DNA of 64,000 nt from SZUA-35 sp037969565. Its GTDB lineage: Bacteria > Actinomycetota > Acidimicrobiia > Acidimicrobiales > SZUA-35. Both the position numbers and the translations under genes were made by a program. Numbering within the stretch: position 1 is the stretch's first letter; each line of letters starts with the position of its first letter. The stretch lies in contig JBBKXQ010000143.1 in assembly GCA_037969565.1 (NCBI GenBank), positions 1-64,000 on the forward strand, written 5' to 3'. This document shows, piece after piece, positions 1 through 7,436 of the stretch. Below the pieces are notes generated by a model. That model was not told the origin of the DNA. It did no database searches and saw only the letters and a program-made list of their open reading frames with translations.

Positions 1-1
1 C

Positions 2-1060
2 GCCGGCGCCGACATCGTGCGGTGCACGTGCAACGAAACCGAGGCCGCCGAGGGTCTCGCCCAGATCGTGCCGCGGTCGCCGGTGCCGATCATCGCCGAC
101 ATCCACCATCAGTACAAGATGGCGATGGCGGCGATGGAGGCCGGGGTCGATGGCCTGCGCCTCAACCCGGGAAACATTCGCAAGCCGGAGCACATCAAGG
201 CCGTTGCCCGTGAAGCGAAGGACCGCAATCTGCCGATCCGGATCGGCGTCAACGCGGGCTCTCTCGATCCGAAGCTGTACGAGAAGTACGGCTCGGCGAC
301 TCCAGAGGCGATGGTCGAGTCGGCCCAGACCGAGATGCAGTACTTCGACGAGGTCGGCTTCGACCTGATCAAGATTTCTGTGAAGGCGTCGTCGGTCCCG
401 CTGATGGTCGAGTCGTACCGGGCGCTCAGTGAGGTGACCAATTACCCGCTCCACTTGGGCGTGACCGAAGCCGGGCCTCCTCCGGCCGGGTTGATCAAGG
501 CAACGGCTGGCATCGCCACGCTGTTGATGGAAGGCATCGGCGACACGATCCGTTACTCGCTCACGGCTGACCCCGTGCAGGAGGCCAAGGCCGGCCGCCA
601 ACTGCTCGAAGCGCTCGGCCTGCGCGAGCGCAAGAACGTCGATCTCATCGCGTGCCCATCGTGTGGCCGTGCCGAGGTGGATGTGATCAAGATCGCGAAC
701 GACGCCATGGAGGCGTTCGGCGAGCGCGAGTTGCCGCTACAGGTAGCGGTGATGGGTTGCGTGGTGAATGGCCCGGGCGAGGCGCGCGACGCCGACATCG
801 GTATTGCCGCAGGGAACAAGCGCGGTCACCTGTTCATCAAAGGACAGAACGTCGCCGTCGTCCCCGAAGACGAGATGGTCGACCAACTCGTCGAGTGGGC
901 CGAGTTCATCAACGCGCACGGCATCGATGCCGCCCTCGATCGAGCCGATCTCGACAAGGCAAAGCGTGAGGCCGAGAAGGATCGAGCCAAGCTGCTCGAG
1001 GACCAGGGCGACGACGTGAACGCAGCCAACGAGAAGATCGTCGAGATCCGCAAGAAGTGA
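2..1060 (+). CDS. ispG: 4-hydroxy-3-methylbut-2-enyl diphosphate synthase (IspG/GcpE), 5' end outside window
   Basis: IspG is the penultimate enzyme of the MEP (non-mevalonate) isoprenoid pathway. It reductively opens methylerythritol cyclodiphosphate to HMBPP using a [4Fe-4S] cluster. The frame is open to the left edge (reading AGADIVRCTCNETEAAEG), so the start lies outside the window. Cluster ligands are visible as CPSCG (cysteine codons at 653 and 662) and as the cysteine of MGCVVNGPGEA (codon at 758), with the conserved Glu in the same motif. DIHHQYKMA and RLNPGNI are TIM-barrel motifs of the family. The last 40 or so residues form a charged, Lys/Glu-rich tail that probably makes a helix beyond the usual end. 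Family assignment is secure. Confidence 0.96.
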   Translation, partial: AGADIVRCTCNETEAAEGLAQIVPRSPVPIIADIHHQYKMAMAAMEAGVDGLRLNPGNIRKPEHIKAVAREAKDRNLPIRIGVNAGSLDPKLYEKYGSATPEAMVESAQTEMQYFDEVGFDLIKISVKASSVPLMVESYRALSEVTNYPLHLGVTEAGPPPAGLIKATAGIATLLMEGIGDTIRYSLTADPVQEAKAGRQLLEALGLRERKNVDLIACPSCGRAEVDVIKIANDAMEAFGERELPLQVAVMGCVVNGPGEARDADIGIAAGNKRGHLFIKGQNVAVVPEDEMVDQLVEWAEFINAHGIDAALDRADLDKAKREAEKDRAKLLEDQGDDVNAANEKIVEIRKK

Positions 1061-1103
1061 GTCGGGTGTTTCCGCGCAACATGTCCGGACCCAAACACCC
1101 GAC
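1061..1103. terminator. Hairpin between convergent ispG and manA
   Basis: An 11-bp inverted repeat begins immediately after the ispG stop: GTCGGGTGTTT at 1061-1071 and AAACACCCGAC at 1093-1103. The loop is 21 nt and there is no long U-tract. It sits between convergent genes, so it could serve both strands. The A/T-rich inner ends give a short U run on either transcript. Confidence 0.5.
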
Positions 1104-1133
1104 GCAACGCATACACCCGACTCGAGGTCGAGT

Positions 1134-2099
1134 TCAGGACGGTGTGACGACGAAGGTGACCGAGTCGGTGTAGATCTGGGTGCCGGGGGAGAGGTAGAGC
1201 GTCGTGCCGTCGAGCGCGATCGCCAGTTCGTGGCCGGTCGCTGTATGACTGGATCCGGAATCGAGGCGGACCAGCGCGACGCCGGCTTCGGGCAACGGGT
1301 ACCGACCGTCGATGACGTCCATCAACGGGTTCGCGAGCGGTGTTGGATCGACGGTGTCGAGCAGGAGGTCGATGTCGACGTGCTTCGACGTCAGCCCACC
1401 ACGCACGACGTTGTCGGATGCTCTCATCAGCTCGATGCCCGAGCCGCGCAGGTATGCGTGGAGGTTCCCGGCGGTGAGGTGCAGCGCGTCGCCCGGCTGC
1501 AGCTGGACGTAGTTGAGCAGCAGTGTCACAGCGACACTCGCGTCGCCCGGATACATCTCATCGAGGCGCCGGACCCAGACGGCCTCGGGCTCGGGACGCT
1601 CAGCGCACGCGGCGATCGTCGGTGACGGGTCGATCGAACCACGGTACAACCGGCTCATTGCCTCACCCGGCCCGCCGGATTCCACGACGTCGGCCAGTTC
1701 GACGGCTCCGATCGTTCTCAACAGCGACACGGTGGCAGCAGCGGGCCGCACACCGCAGAGCGCTTCGAAGTCGGTCAGCGCCACCAGGAGCTCAGGCTTT
1801 GCCTGGTCATCGGCGAACACTCCGTCAGCGAACCCTGCAACGGCTTGGTCTGGTGTCGGATGTGCCTGCAGCGAGAGCGGCGTGGCAGCGGACAATACCT
1901 TGAGGAGATACGCGAGTTCGCCCGTCAGATCCTTCAGCGGCGAACCGTCGTCGAGCGTCGTGGGCCCGTTCGGGTGGGTTCCCAGCCACAGTTCCGCCCA
2001 GGGCTTTCCCCGACCGGGCACCCCGAGCAGCTTGGGAATGAACTCGGTGTCACCCCAGTCGTAATGTTGGACAACACCCTCTACGACTCGAACCGGCAT
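1134..2099 (-). CDS. manA: Mannose-6-phosphate isomerase, class I
   Basis: ManA interconverts fructose-6-phosphate and mannose-6-phosphate, feeding GDP-mannose and cell-envelope glycans. The 321-aa protein has the type I phosphomannose isomerase layout. The zinc ligands appear as LSLQAHP (Q78, H80), KPELLVAL (E103) and a later His in GNLHAYL. LKVLSA and the catalytic-side arginine in DNVVRGGLTSKHVD are also typical. The ATG at 2099 lies 6 nt after a TAGGCT hexamer with no Shine-Dalgarno sequence, so the transcript is probably leaderless. The protein is shorter than E. coli ManA (391 aa), as is common in actinobacteria. Confidence 0.94.
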   Translation of the reverse strand: MPVRVVEGVVQHYDWGDTEFIPKLLGVPGRGKPWAELWLGTHPNGPTTLDDGSPLKDLTGELAYLLKVLSAATPLSLQAHPTPDQAVAGFADGVFADDQAKPELLVALTDFEALCGVRPAAATVSLLRTIGAVELADVVESGGPGEAMSRLYRGSIDPSPTIAACAERPEPEAVWVRRLDEMYPGDASVAVTLLLNYVQLQPGDALHLTAGNLHAYLRGSGIELMRASDNVVRGGLTSKHVDIDLLLDTVDPTPLANPLMDVIDGRYPLPEAGVALVRLDSGSSHTATGHELAIALDGTTLYLSPGTQIYTDSVTFVVTPS

Positions 2100-2105
2100 C
2101 CGTCA

Positions 2106-2111
2106 AGCCTA
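2106..2111 (-). promoter_or_regulatory. -10 element for leaderless manA
   Basis: On the minus strand TAGGCT is followed by six bases (tgacgg) and then the manA ATG. The same TANNNT-N6-start arrangement recurs at many genes in this window. No convincing -35 was identified. Confidence 0.45.
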
Positions 2112-2140
2112 AGAGGACGACGCTCGACCTGACCGCCCGA

Positions 2141-2181
2141 CGATGAGAGATGAGCGCGACCCCGACTCTCATCTCTCATCG
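2141..2181 (-). terminator. 14-bp hairpin after the mscR-MBL operon
   Basis: CGATGAGAGATGAG (2141-2154) and CTCATCTCTCATCG (2168-2181) form a perfect 14-bp stem with a 13-nt loop. It lies between the stop of the MBL-fold gene at 2208 and the manA start, so it would end transcripts of the upstream minus-strand operon. There is no U-tract. GACTC/GAGTC sequences at the loop edge allow an alternative fold. Confidence 0.5.
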
Positions 2182-2207
2182 GAGTCGGAGTCGTGTGATG
2201 AGGCGGA

Positions 2208-2834
2208 TCAGAGGCCGAGTTCGGTGGCGCGTGCGAGTACGCCGGCGCGTTCCGCGCCGATTGTCGTCGTGTCGCCGTGACCGGTGTGGACCACTGTGTC
2301 GTCGGGAAGTTCGAGCAGCACGTCACGCAGTGTGGCGAGGATCGTCGGCTCGTCCGAGTAGATGCGTCCGGTTGCTCCGGGTCCGCCGCAGAACAAAGTG
2401 TCGCCGCTCATTACGGCACCCGTCGCCACATCGTGGAAGCAGCAACAGCCGGGGGAGTGGCCGGGGGTGTGGAGGATCCCCAGTTCGTGTCCACCTGCGC
2501 TGATCGTTCGTCCGGGCTCGAGCGGGCCGTCGAAGTCGTGGTCGGGGTAGACGACGTCCCACAGGAATCGGTCGAACTCGTGCAGCAGGATCGGCGCATC
2601 GACGGCATCACGAAGCGCGACCGCTGCGTTGATGTGGTCGTTGTGGCCGTGCGTGAGGACGATCCCCTTGACCTTGCGACCGTTGACGGCGTCGACGATC
2701 GGCTGGTGGTCGTGGGCGGCATCGAAGATCAGCACTTCCTTGTCGTCGCCGACGAGCCAGATGTTGTTCTCGACTTCCCACTCTCCTCCGCCCAGGGCGA
2801 AGATCCCCTCCGTCGTGACCAGTTCGATGCTCAC
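2208..2834 (-). CDS. MBL-fold hydrolase, probable partner of mycothiol-dependent formaldehyde oxidation
   Basis: This is a 208-aa metallo-beta-lactamase fold protein of the glyoxalase II type. It has the zinc signature THGHNDH (residues 61-67), then HTPGHSPG, SGDTLF and HTGHGD. Its GTG start overlaps the mscR stop by 4 bp (GTGA), so translation is coupled. Mycobacterium has the same neighbour order (Rv2259 mscR, Rv2260). From context I infer a thioester hydrolase acting after MscR, for example on S-formylmycothiol; the substrate has not been read from sequence. Confidence 0.88.
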   Translation of the reverse strand: MSIELVTTEGIFALGGGEWEVENNIWLVGDDKEVLIFDAAHDHQPIVDAVNGRKVKGIVLTHGHNDHINAAVALRDAVDAPILLHEFDRFLWDVVYPDHDFDGPLEPGRTISAGGHELGILHTPGHSPGCCCFHDVATGAVMSGDTLFCGGPGATGRIYSDEPTILATLRDVLLELPDDTVVHTGHGDTTTIGAERAGVLARATELGL

Positions 2835-3931
2835 GATTCGGTGCCGTCCATCACGACGACGGAACGCAGCACTTCACCGCGCTCCATCTTGTGGAACGCT
2901 TCTTCGACGCCATCGAGTGCGATCTTCTCCGACACGAAACCGTCGAGGTCCAAGCGTCCCTGCAGGTACAGGTCGATCAGCATCGGGAAGTCTCGCTCGG
3001 GCAAGCAGTCGCCGTACCACGATGACTTGAGCGAACCGCCTCGGCCGAAGACATCGATGAACGGGAGTTCCAGCTTCATCTCCGGGTTCGGGACGCCGAC
3101 GAGCACGACGGTCCCGGCGAGGTCGCGCGCGTTGAAGCACTGCTTGTAGACCTCGGGGTGGCCGATTGCGTCGATACAGACATCGGCACCGTTGCCATCA
3201 GTGACGGAGCGGATGAACTCGACGGGGTCGTCGTTCTTCGAGTTGCAGGTGTGGGTTGCGCCGAAACCCTTCGCCCATTCGAGCTTCGTGTCGTCGATGT
3301 CGACGGCGACGATCGTCGAGGCACCGGCCAACCGGGCCCCGGCGATGGCTGCGTCACCGACGCCGCCGCAGCCGAAGACCGCAACACTTTGGCCGTGGGT
3401 GACGGCGCCGGTGTTCATGGCGGCTCCGAGGCCGGCCATCACGCCGCAGCCGAGAAGACCGGCAACTTCGGGGCGAGCGGCGGGGTTGACCTTCGTGCAT
3501 TGCCCGGCCGCAACGAGCGTCTTGTCGCAGAAGGCGCCAATCCCGAGTGCGGGCGAGAGCTCGGTGCCATCGAGCAGGGTCATCTTCTGCTTCGCGTTGT
3601 GCGTGTTGAAGCAGTACTGCGGCTTGCCCTTCAGACACGATCGGCACTGGCCACAAACGGCTCTCCAGTTGAGGATCACGTAGTCGCCGGGCGCCACCTC
3701 GGTGACGTCGTCGCCGACCGACTCGACAATACCCGCCGCTTCGTGGCCGAGCAGGAAGGGGAACTCGTCATTGATCCCCCCCTCGCGGTAATGGAGATCG
3801 GTGTGACAGACCCCGCAGGCCTGGATGGCAACCACGGCCTCGCCCGGTCCGGGATCGGGAATCACGATGGTTTCGACCGAGACCGGCTGGCCCTTGGCTT
3901 TGGCGACGACGCCGCGTACTTCTTGTGGCAT
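2831..3931 (-). CDS. mscR: S-(hydroxymethyl)mycothiol dehydrogenase (zinc-dependent, NAD-dependent)
   Basis: This 366-aa medium-chain zinc alcohol dehydrogenase is closest in layout to MscR/AdhE2. MscR oxidises the spontaneous adduct of formaldehyde with mycothiol, the actinobacterial glutathione substitute. Visible features are catalytic-zinc C42 (CGVCHTD), GHE (H63), the structural-zinc cysteines C93, C96, C99 and C107, and the nucleotide-binding GCGGVG. The chosen ATG at 3931 has GAGGAG about 8 nt upstream; an in-frame extension to 3976 lacks one and does not match the family. The gene heads a two-gene operon with the overlapping MBL hydrolase. Confidence 0.93.
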   Translation of the reverse strand: MPQEVRGVVAKAKGQPVSVETIVIPDPGPGEAVVAIQACGVCHTDLHYREGGINDEFPFLLGHEAAGIVESVGDDVTEVAPGDYVILNWRAVCGQCRSCLKGKPQYCFNTHNAKQKMTLLDGTELSPALGIGAFCDKTLVAAGQCTKVNPAARPEVAGLLGCGVMAGLGAAMNTGAVTHGQSVAVFGCGGVGDAAIAGARLAGASTIVAVDIDDTKLEWAKGFGATHTCNSKNDDPVEFIRSVTDGNGADVCIDAIGHPEVYKQCFNARDLAGTVVLVGVPNPEMKLELPFIDVFGRGGSLKSSWYGDCLPERDFPMLIDLYLQGRLDLDGFVSEKIALDGVEEAFHKMERGEVLRSVVVMDGTES

Positions 3932-4084
3932 TCGGTGATCTCCTCGTGATGGATGACGCAGGTCGTTGCCGACCACGCCGCACGGTAGTGCGAACGTAAA
4001 AGGTCAGCACGACCGCGAGGTGTGCGTTAGGTTCCCATCCACGCACGAGGGACGCATCCCTCCCGGACCGAAGGAGTGATCCCG

Positions 4085-4138
4085 ATGACTGTCGTCAGAG
4101 GCCCTTTCGTATCCGGTCGCGCCACCCGAAGAGGCTGA
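4085..4138 (+). CDS. Possible 17-aa upstream peptide before the RIO kinase
   Basis: ATG at 4085 follows a strong Shine-Dalgarno (AAGGAG at 4071-4076) and opens a 17-codon frame, MTVVRGPFVSGRATRRG, ending in TGA at 4136. A perfect GAGGGA/TCCCTC hairpin (4047-4062) lies just before it. The kinase starts 60 bp downstream. No coding conservation can be judged from one sequence. The ribosome site is stronger than that of the kinase, so it may be a small protein, a leader peptide or chance. Confidence 0.25.
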   Translation: MTVVRGPFVSGRATRRG

Positions 4139-4198
4139 GCGCCACGCGCTCCCATGCGGCCGGTTCATCGAACCGACTCATTTGCTGGGAGCAACGCA

Positions 4199-4957
4199 AT
4201 GCCGAACCGAAACGAGCCTCCTTCATGGCTCATCTCTTCACCGTTCGAGGACGTCGATCTGGGAATTCTCCGATCGGGGAAGGAGGGCCAGGTGAATCTC
4301 ATCGAGCGATCGTCCCCCGATGGGCGTTCCGTGCTGCTGGCCCAGAAGCGCTACGTGCCGCGACAGGTCACGGCCAAAGGAACGCTCGAAGCCCTCGGCG
4401 TCGAGCGGGCATCGACCTTTCGCAACGACGTGGCCTACCGCGAGGGCCGACAGTTCCGAAAGACCCGCGACCGTCGGGCCGTCGAGCGAATGAGTACCTA
4501 CGGCAAGCGCCTCATGCAAGACCGGTGGACCGGGCATGAGCACGATGTGATGCTCGCGCTCTGGGACGCCGGTGTGTTGGTCCCGTATCCGGTCAGCTAC
4601 GGCGAAGACCTGTTCTTGATGGAGTTCGTCGGAGCGGTCGACGGTGCGGCACCGCATCTCGCCGCGGCTCGACTCGACCGACCTCGCTTGGAGCGGGCCT
4701 GGGAGCAGGTGATCGACGGATTGTTCACGATGGTCGGCGTCGGCTGGATTCACGGTGATCTCTCGGCGTTCAATCTGTTGTGGTGGGACGAACGAGTCTG
4801 GTTCATCGACTTTCCTCAGGCGCTCGACCTCGCAGCGAACCCACAGGGTTTGAACTTCCTTCACCGCGACGTCGAGAACATCGCAACCTGGTTCAACCAG
4901 CGCGGACTGAAGGTCGATGCCGAGGCGGCGTTTGCCGAGTTGCTCACCGCTCTGTGA
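4199..4957 (+). CDS. RIO1-type atypical serine kinase
   Basis: A 252-aa RIO-family protein kinase. The order is the RIO nucleotide loop GKEGQV (residues 27-32), a lysine-rich strand (AQKRY), the catalytic loop HGDLSAFNLL (D187, N192) and the metal-binding IDFPQALD (D204) in place of a DFG motif. These are typical RIO1 signatures. RIO1 proteins in archaea and eukaryotes act in small-subunit ribosome maturation; bacterial members are poorly understood. ATG at 4199 was chosen because GGGAG precedes it and because the upstream 15 in-frame codons look non-coding. The gene stands alone between divergent and same-strand neighbours with no obvious partner. Confidence 0.88.
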   Translation: MPNRNEPPSWLISSPFEDVDLGILRSGKEGQVNLIERSSPDGRSVLLAQKRYVPRQVTAKGTLEALGVERASTFRNDVAYREGRQFRKTRDRRAVERMSTYGKRLMQDRWTGHEHDVMLALWDAGVLVPYPVSYGEDLFLMEFVGAVDGAAPHLAAARLDRPRLERAWEQVIDGLFTMVGVGWIHGDLSAFNLLWWDERVWFIDFPQALDLAANPQGLNFLHRDVENIATWFNQRGLKVDAEAAFAELLTAL

Positions 4958-5016
4958 TCGAGCCCCATGCGGGCGCCATTGTCTGGTTGCCACCACCGCA
5001 TGGCGATACTGACCTG

Positions 5017-6129
5017 ATGAGCATGCCGACCGACGATGCCGAGGGCTTGACCGCCGACGAGCGTGCTGCTGCTCGCGCCTTTGTGGCTCGTTGCGAGGTG
5101 CGGCTGTCGACCTTCCACCGAATTGCTGTTGGCATGTTGTCGGGTGCCGGCCTTTTGGTTGTCCTGCCGGTGGTCGCCCGTGACTCGGTCACCGGCATCC
5201 TTCGTTCGCTGATGATTGGTGGTGTTGGAACGTCCGACGTTGCGTTGATCGTCGCAGTCGTCGCCGTTCTCGGCGTACCCGCCGCCGCGTTGTGGTTGCT
5301 GTTCGCCGATCTGACTCGCTTCTATTTCCACGCCAATCACGTCGGGAGTGATGGCCGCGAATTGTTCACGCCGCGGTTCACGCTGACCTCACTGAAGCTG
5401 CCGTCCGACGAACTCGGCCCGAGCGCAGCTGAAGAATTGGCAGCCATTCGAACCGACCCACTGATCGTGGAACTCTTGGTACCGACCAACGAGAACTCGC
5501 GTCGAAGAGTTGACCGACAACTGGAGGTCTATGGCGGTCTCAGCACCGGACACGACGACCTCGCCCGGGCTGCGGGCTTGTTCGAGTTGGCGGCGTCGCG
5601 TAGTCGGCCCCTGCTCGAAGAGGTGGCCAAGATCGAATACGGCATGGCCCGCCACGCGCTGCGTCTCCGCGGACTCGTTCTGCGCTACGTCAAAGCCCTA
5701 CTCGCGTTGTTGACCACGGCATTGGCCGTCTATGCCGGGGACGCCATCGTCGCCGGCCTGGAGGTGAGCCAGGGACTCACCGTCCCACGAGGCGCGTGGC
5801 TGGCCGGAGTCGTACTCGTATGGGCCCCGATGGTCGTGCTCGCGGTAACGTCGCCGGTTCGCTGGATCGAGAATCTGATGCGCGACGATGGCGCTCCGTC
5901 CACGGCGGTGGCGGATGATCCGGAGCTGACGTTCATCGAGCGTGTTTCTCTGCGCATCGCTGCGGTTGGCTGGGTAGCGGCGAGCATCGCCATGGTTCTC
6001 TCGGTGGTCGACGACGCAACCTCGGGCCCCGGTCGTTGGGTCGGACTAGTCGTGCTCACGTGCTCGGTCGTCGCCGTGGTTCTTGCCGCCTTCTCCGGAC
6101 GATTCCGGAGCCTCGCGACGATGTCCTAG
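5017..6129 (+). CDS. Uncharacterised multi-pass membrane protein
   Basis: A 371-aa protein I do not recognise. Hydrophobic stretches fall around residues 25-45, 66-88, 225-250, 255-275, 310-330 and 338-355, so about six membrane segments flank a soluble middle region rich in Asp, Glu and Arg. The middle could form helices (DDLARAAGLFELAASRSRPL). The start at 5017 is preceded by GATACT six bases upstream, close to the leaderless pattern seen elsewhere; no Shine-Dalgarno is present. It is not obviously cotranscribed with the RIO kinase, whose stop is 60 bp upstream. Confidence 0.75.
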   Translation: MSMPTDDAEGLTADERAAARAFVARCEVRLSTFHRIAVGMLSGAGLLVVLPVVARDSVTGILRSLMIGGVGTSDVALIVAVVAVLGVPAAALWLLFADLTRFYFHANHVGSDGRELFTPRFTLTSLKLPSDELGPSAAEELAAIRTDPLIVELLVPTNENSRRRVDRQLEVYGGLSTGHDDLARAAGLFELAASRSRPLLEEVAKIEYGMARHALRLRGLVLRYVKALLALLTTALAVYAGDAIVAGLEVSQGLTVPRGAWLAGVVLVWAPMVVLAVTSPVRWIENLMRDDGAPSTAVADDPELTFIERVSLRIAAVGWVAASIAMVLSVVDDATSGPGRWVGLVVLTCSVVAVVLAAFSGRFRSLATMS

Positions 6130-6145
6130 CGCACCTCGGCTCAAT

Positions 6146-6619
6146 TCAGGATGGCGGCAGGCCGAGGTGTTGTCGAACGATCCCGACGGTCTCGTCGATG
6201 TCGCCGGGATGGACCGTGGCGATGATTCGATCGGAGTCGGGACGATGCCACGAGGGATCGTGAATCTCGGGCCGCTCGACGAGCACGGTCGGCAAGCCGG
6301 CCGATCGGTAACCCTCGACGATCACCAGGTCGGCGCCTGCGAAGAAGAGGCGGACGAGATCGTCGAGGGCGGGCGCTTCGGTGTTGTCGCTCATCCATGC
6401 CAGCTGGTTGGTCCCGACCAACAAGGTGTCGGCGCCCGCCTTCCGCATCCGCCATGAGTCCTTGCCCTCGGTGTCGAGTTCGATCCGATGGGCGTCGTGT
6501 TTCACGCCGGCGACCACCAGACCTTGGGCGCAGAGTCGGGCGATCACTCCTTCGACGAGCGTCGTCTTGCCTGTGCCCGAAGGAGCAACGAACGAGATCA
6601 TGGGAGGGAGATCGGTCAC
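6146..6619 (-). CDS. mobB: Molybdopterin-guanine dinucleotide biosynthesis adaptor MobB
   Basis: A 157-aa P-loop GTPase. The N-terminal Walker A is VAPSGTGKTT, followed by KHDAH (where MobB binds the cofactor side) and VIVEGYRSAGLPT, a hallmark of MobB. It assists conversion of molybdopterin to its guanine dinucleotide form. No mobA or molybdoenzyme gene is in the window. The start is a GTG at 6619 (AAAGAG about 9 nt upstream); an ATG six codons later (6601) is possible, and further upstream the frame loses family resemblance. Confidence 0.9.
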   Translation of the reverse strand: MTDLPPMISFVAPSGTGKTTLVEGVIARLCAQGLVVAGVKHDAHRIELDTEGKDSWRMRKAGADTLLVGTNQLAWMSDNTEAPALDDLVRLFFAGADLVIVEGYRSAGLPTVLVERPEIHDPSWHRPDSDRIIATVHPGDIDETVGIVRQHLGLPPS

Positions 6620-6696
6620 GGGTAACTCTTTGCTCTTCCTGGCGTTGGCGATGTCGGGTGGTGATTGTGCCGTGTGGTCGTGACCGCACGGCACTC

Positions 6697-7239
6697 TCAG
6701 GATCTCATGGCATCGAGGCCGTCGATCGAGACAGCGTTCTTTTGCGCCCAATAGGCCTCCAGATCTTCCTCGGTCTTGCCCTTCGCCCACTTGTCGAGCG
6801 TTGTTCGGTCCTCGACGAAGTCCATGAGGGGGATGGAGTAGCCACAAGAGTTGGAGGTGCGGGTGATGTCGGCGACGATCACCGATCGTACGGCGTCGCG
6901 AGGCCCGAAACGGGCCCGGAGATCGGCGAAATGCTCATCATCGGGCAGAACCACGTGAGCATTGCCGTACAGCCTGACGATGTTCGGCTTGCCGTCGAAT
7001 GCGCAGAACATGAAGGTGATCCGCCCGTTCTGGCGAACGTGGGCGATCGTCTCAGCGCCGCTGCCGGTGAGGTCGAGATACGCCACCCGCTGAGGTCCGA
7101 GGATGCAGAAAGAATCGAGGCCTTTGGGCGAGAGGTTGACGTGGCCCCCTTCGTTCGGAGCCGTTGCCACGAAGAACAGATGCTGCCGCTCGACGAACTC
7201 GCTCATGCTGTCGGTGATGCTGTCGAATGCCTTTCCCAT
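6697..7239 (-). CDS. Pyridoxamine 5'-phosphate oxidase-family (split-barrel flavin) protein
   Basis: A 180-aa protein with the start of a PNPOx-like split barrel: FFVATAPNEGGHVNLSPKG, then DLTGSGAET and the strand pattern GRITFMFCAFDGKP. The family binds FMN or F420, but its substrates vary widely, and actinobacterial members are mostly uncharacterised. The C-terminal half (RSVIVADITRTSNSCGYSIP) matches the group often annotated as PNPOx family. It lies 77 bp upstream of mobB on the same strand. Confidence 0.85.
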   Translation of the reverse strand: MGKAFDSITDSMSEFVERQHLFFVATAPNEGGHVNLSPKGLDSFCILGPQRVAYLDLTGSGAETIAHVRQNGRITFMFCAFDGKPNIVRLYGNAHVVLPDDEHFADLRARFGPRDAVRSVIVADITRTSNSCGYSIPLMDFVEDRTTLDKWAKGKTEEDLEAYWAQKNAVSIDGLDAMRS

Positions 7240-7363
7240 TCACAGATGTTGGCCTGCATTCTTTGCGAACGCAGCCATCTTTCGAAGGATGCTCGGATCG
7301 GGCCGGAGAACTCCATCAGGTCCGTTCACGGTTGACGGGCCGAGTTGGACGAGGTTCGCGCCG

Positions 7364-7392
7364 TTGACTGCCTCGAAGCAGCGCCTTACTCT
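7364..7392 (+). promoter_or_regulatory. Sigma-70-like promoter upstream of the LVIVD-repeat protein
   Basis: TTGACT (7364-7369) and TACTCT (7387-7392) are separated by 17 bp. They lie 45 bp before the ATG at 7437, which has its own AGAGGGGG ribosome site. This is a leadered arrangement, unlike many other genes here. Confidence 0.4.
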
Positions 7393-7436
7393 ATGGCTGC
7401 GCCTGTCAAAGGGCTGGCGGATAAAGAGGGGGACCG

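Noticed and set aside
3932..3976. 15-codon upstream extension of mscR
   Set aside because: No ribosome site, no family match; the ATG at 3931 has GAGGAG.
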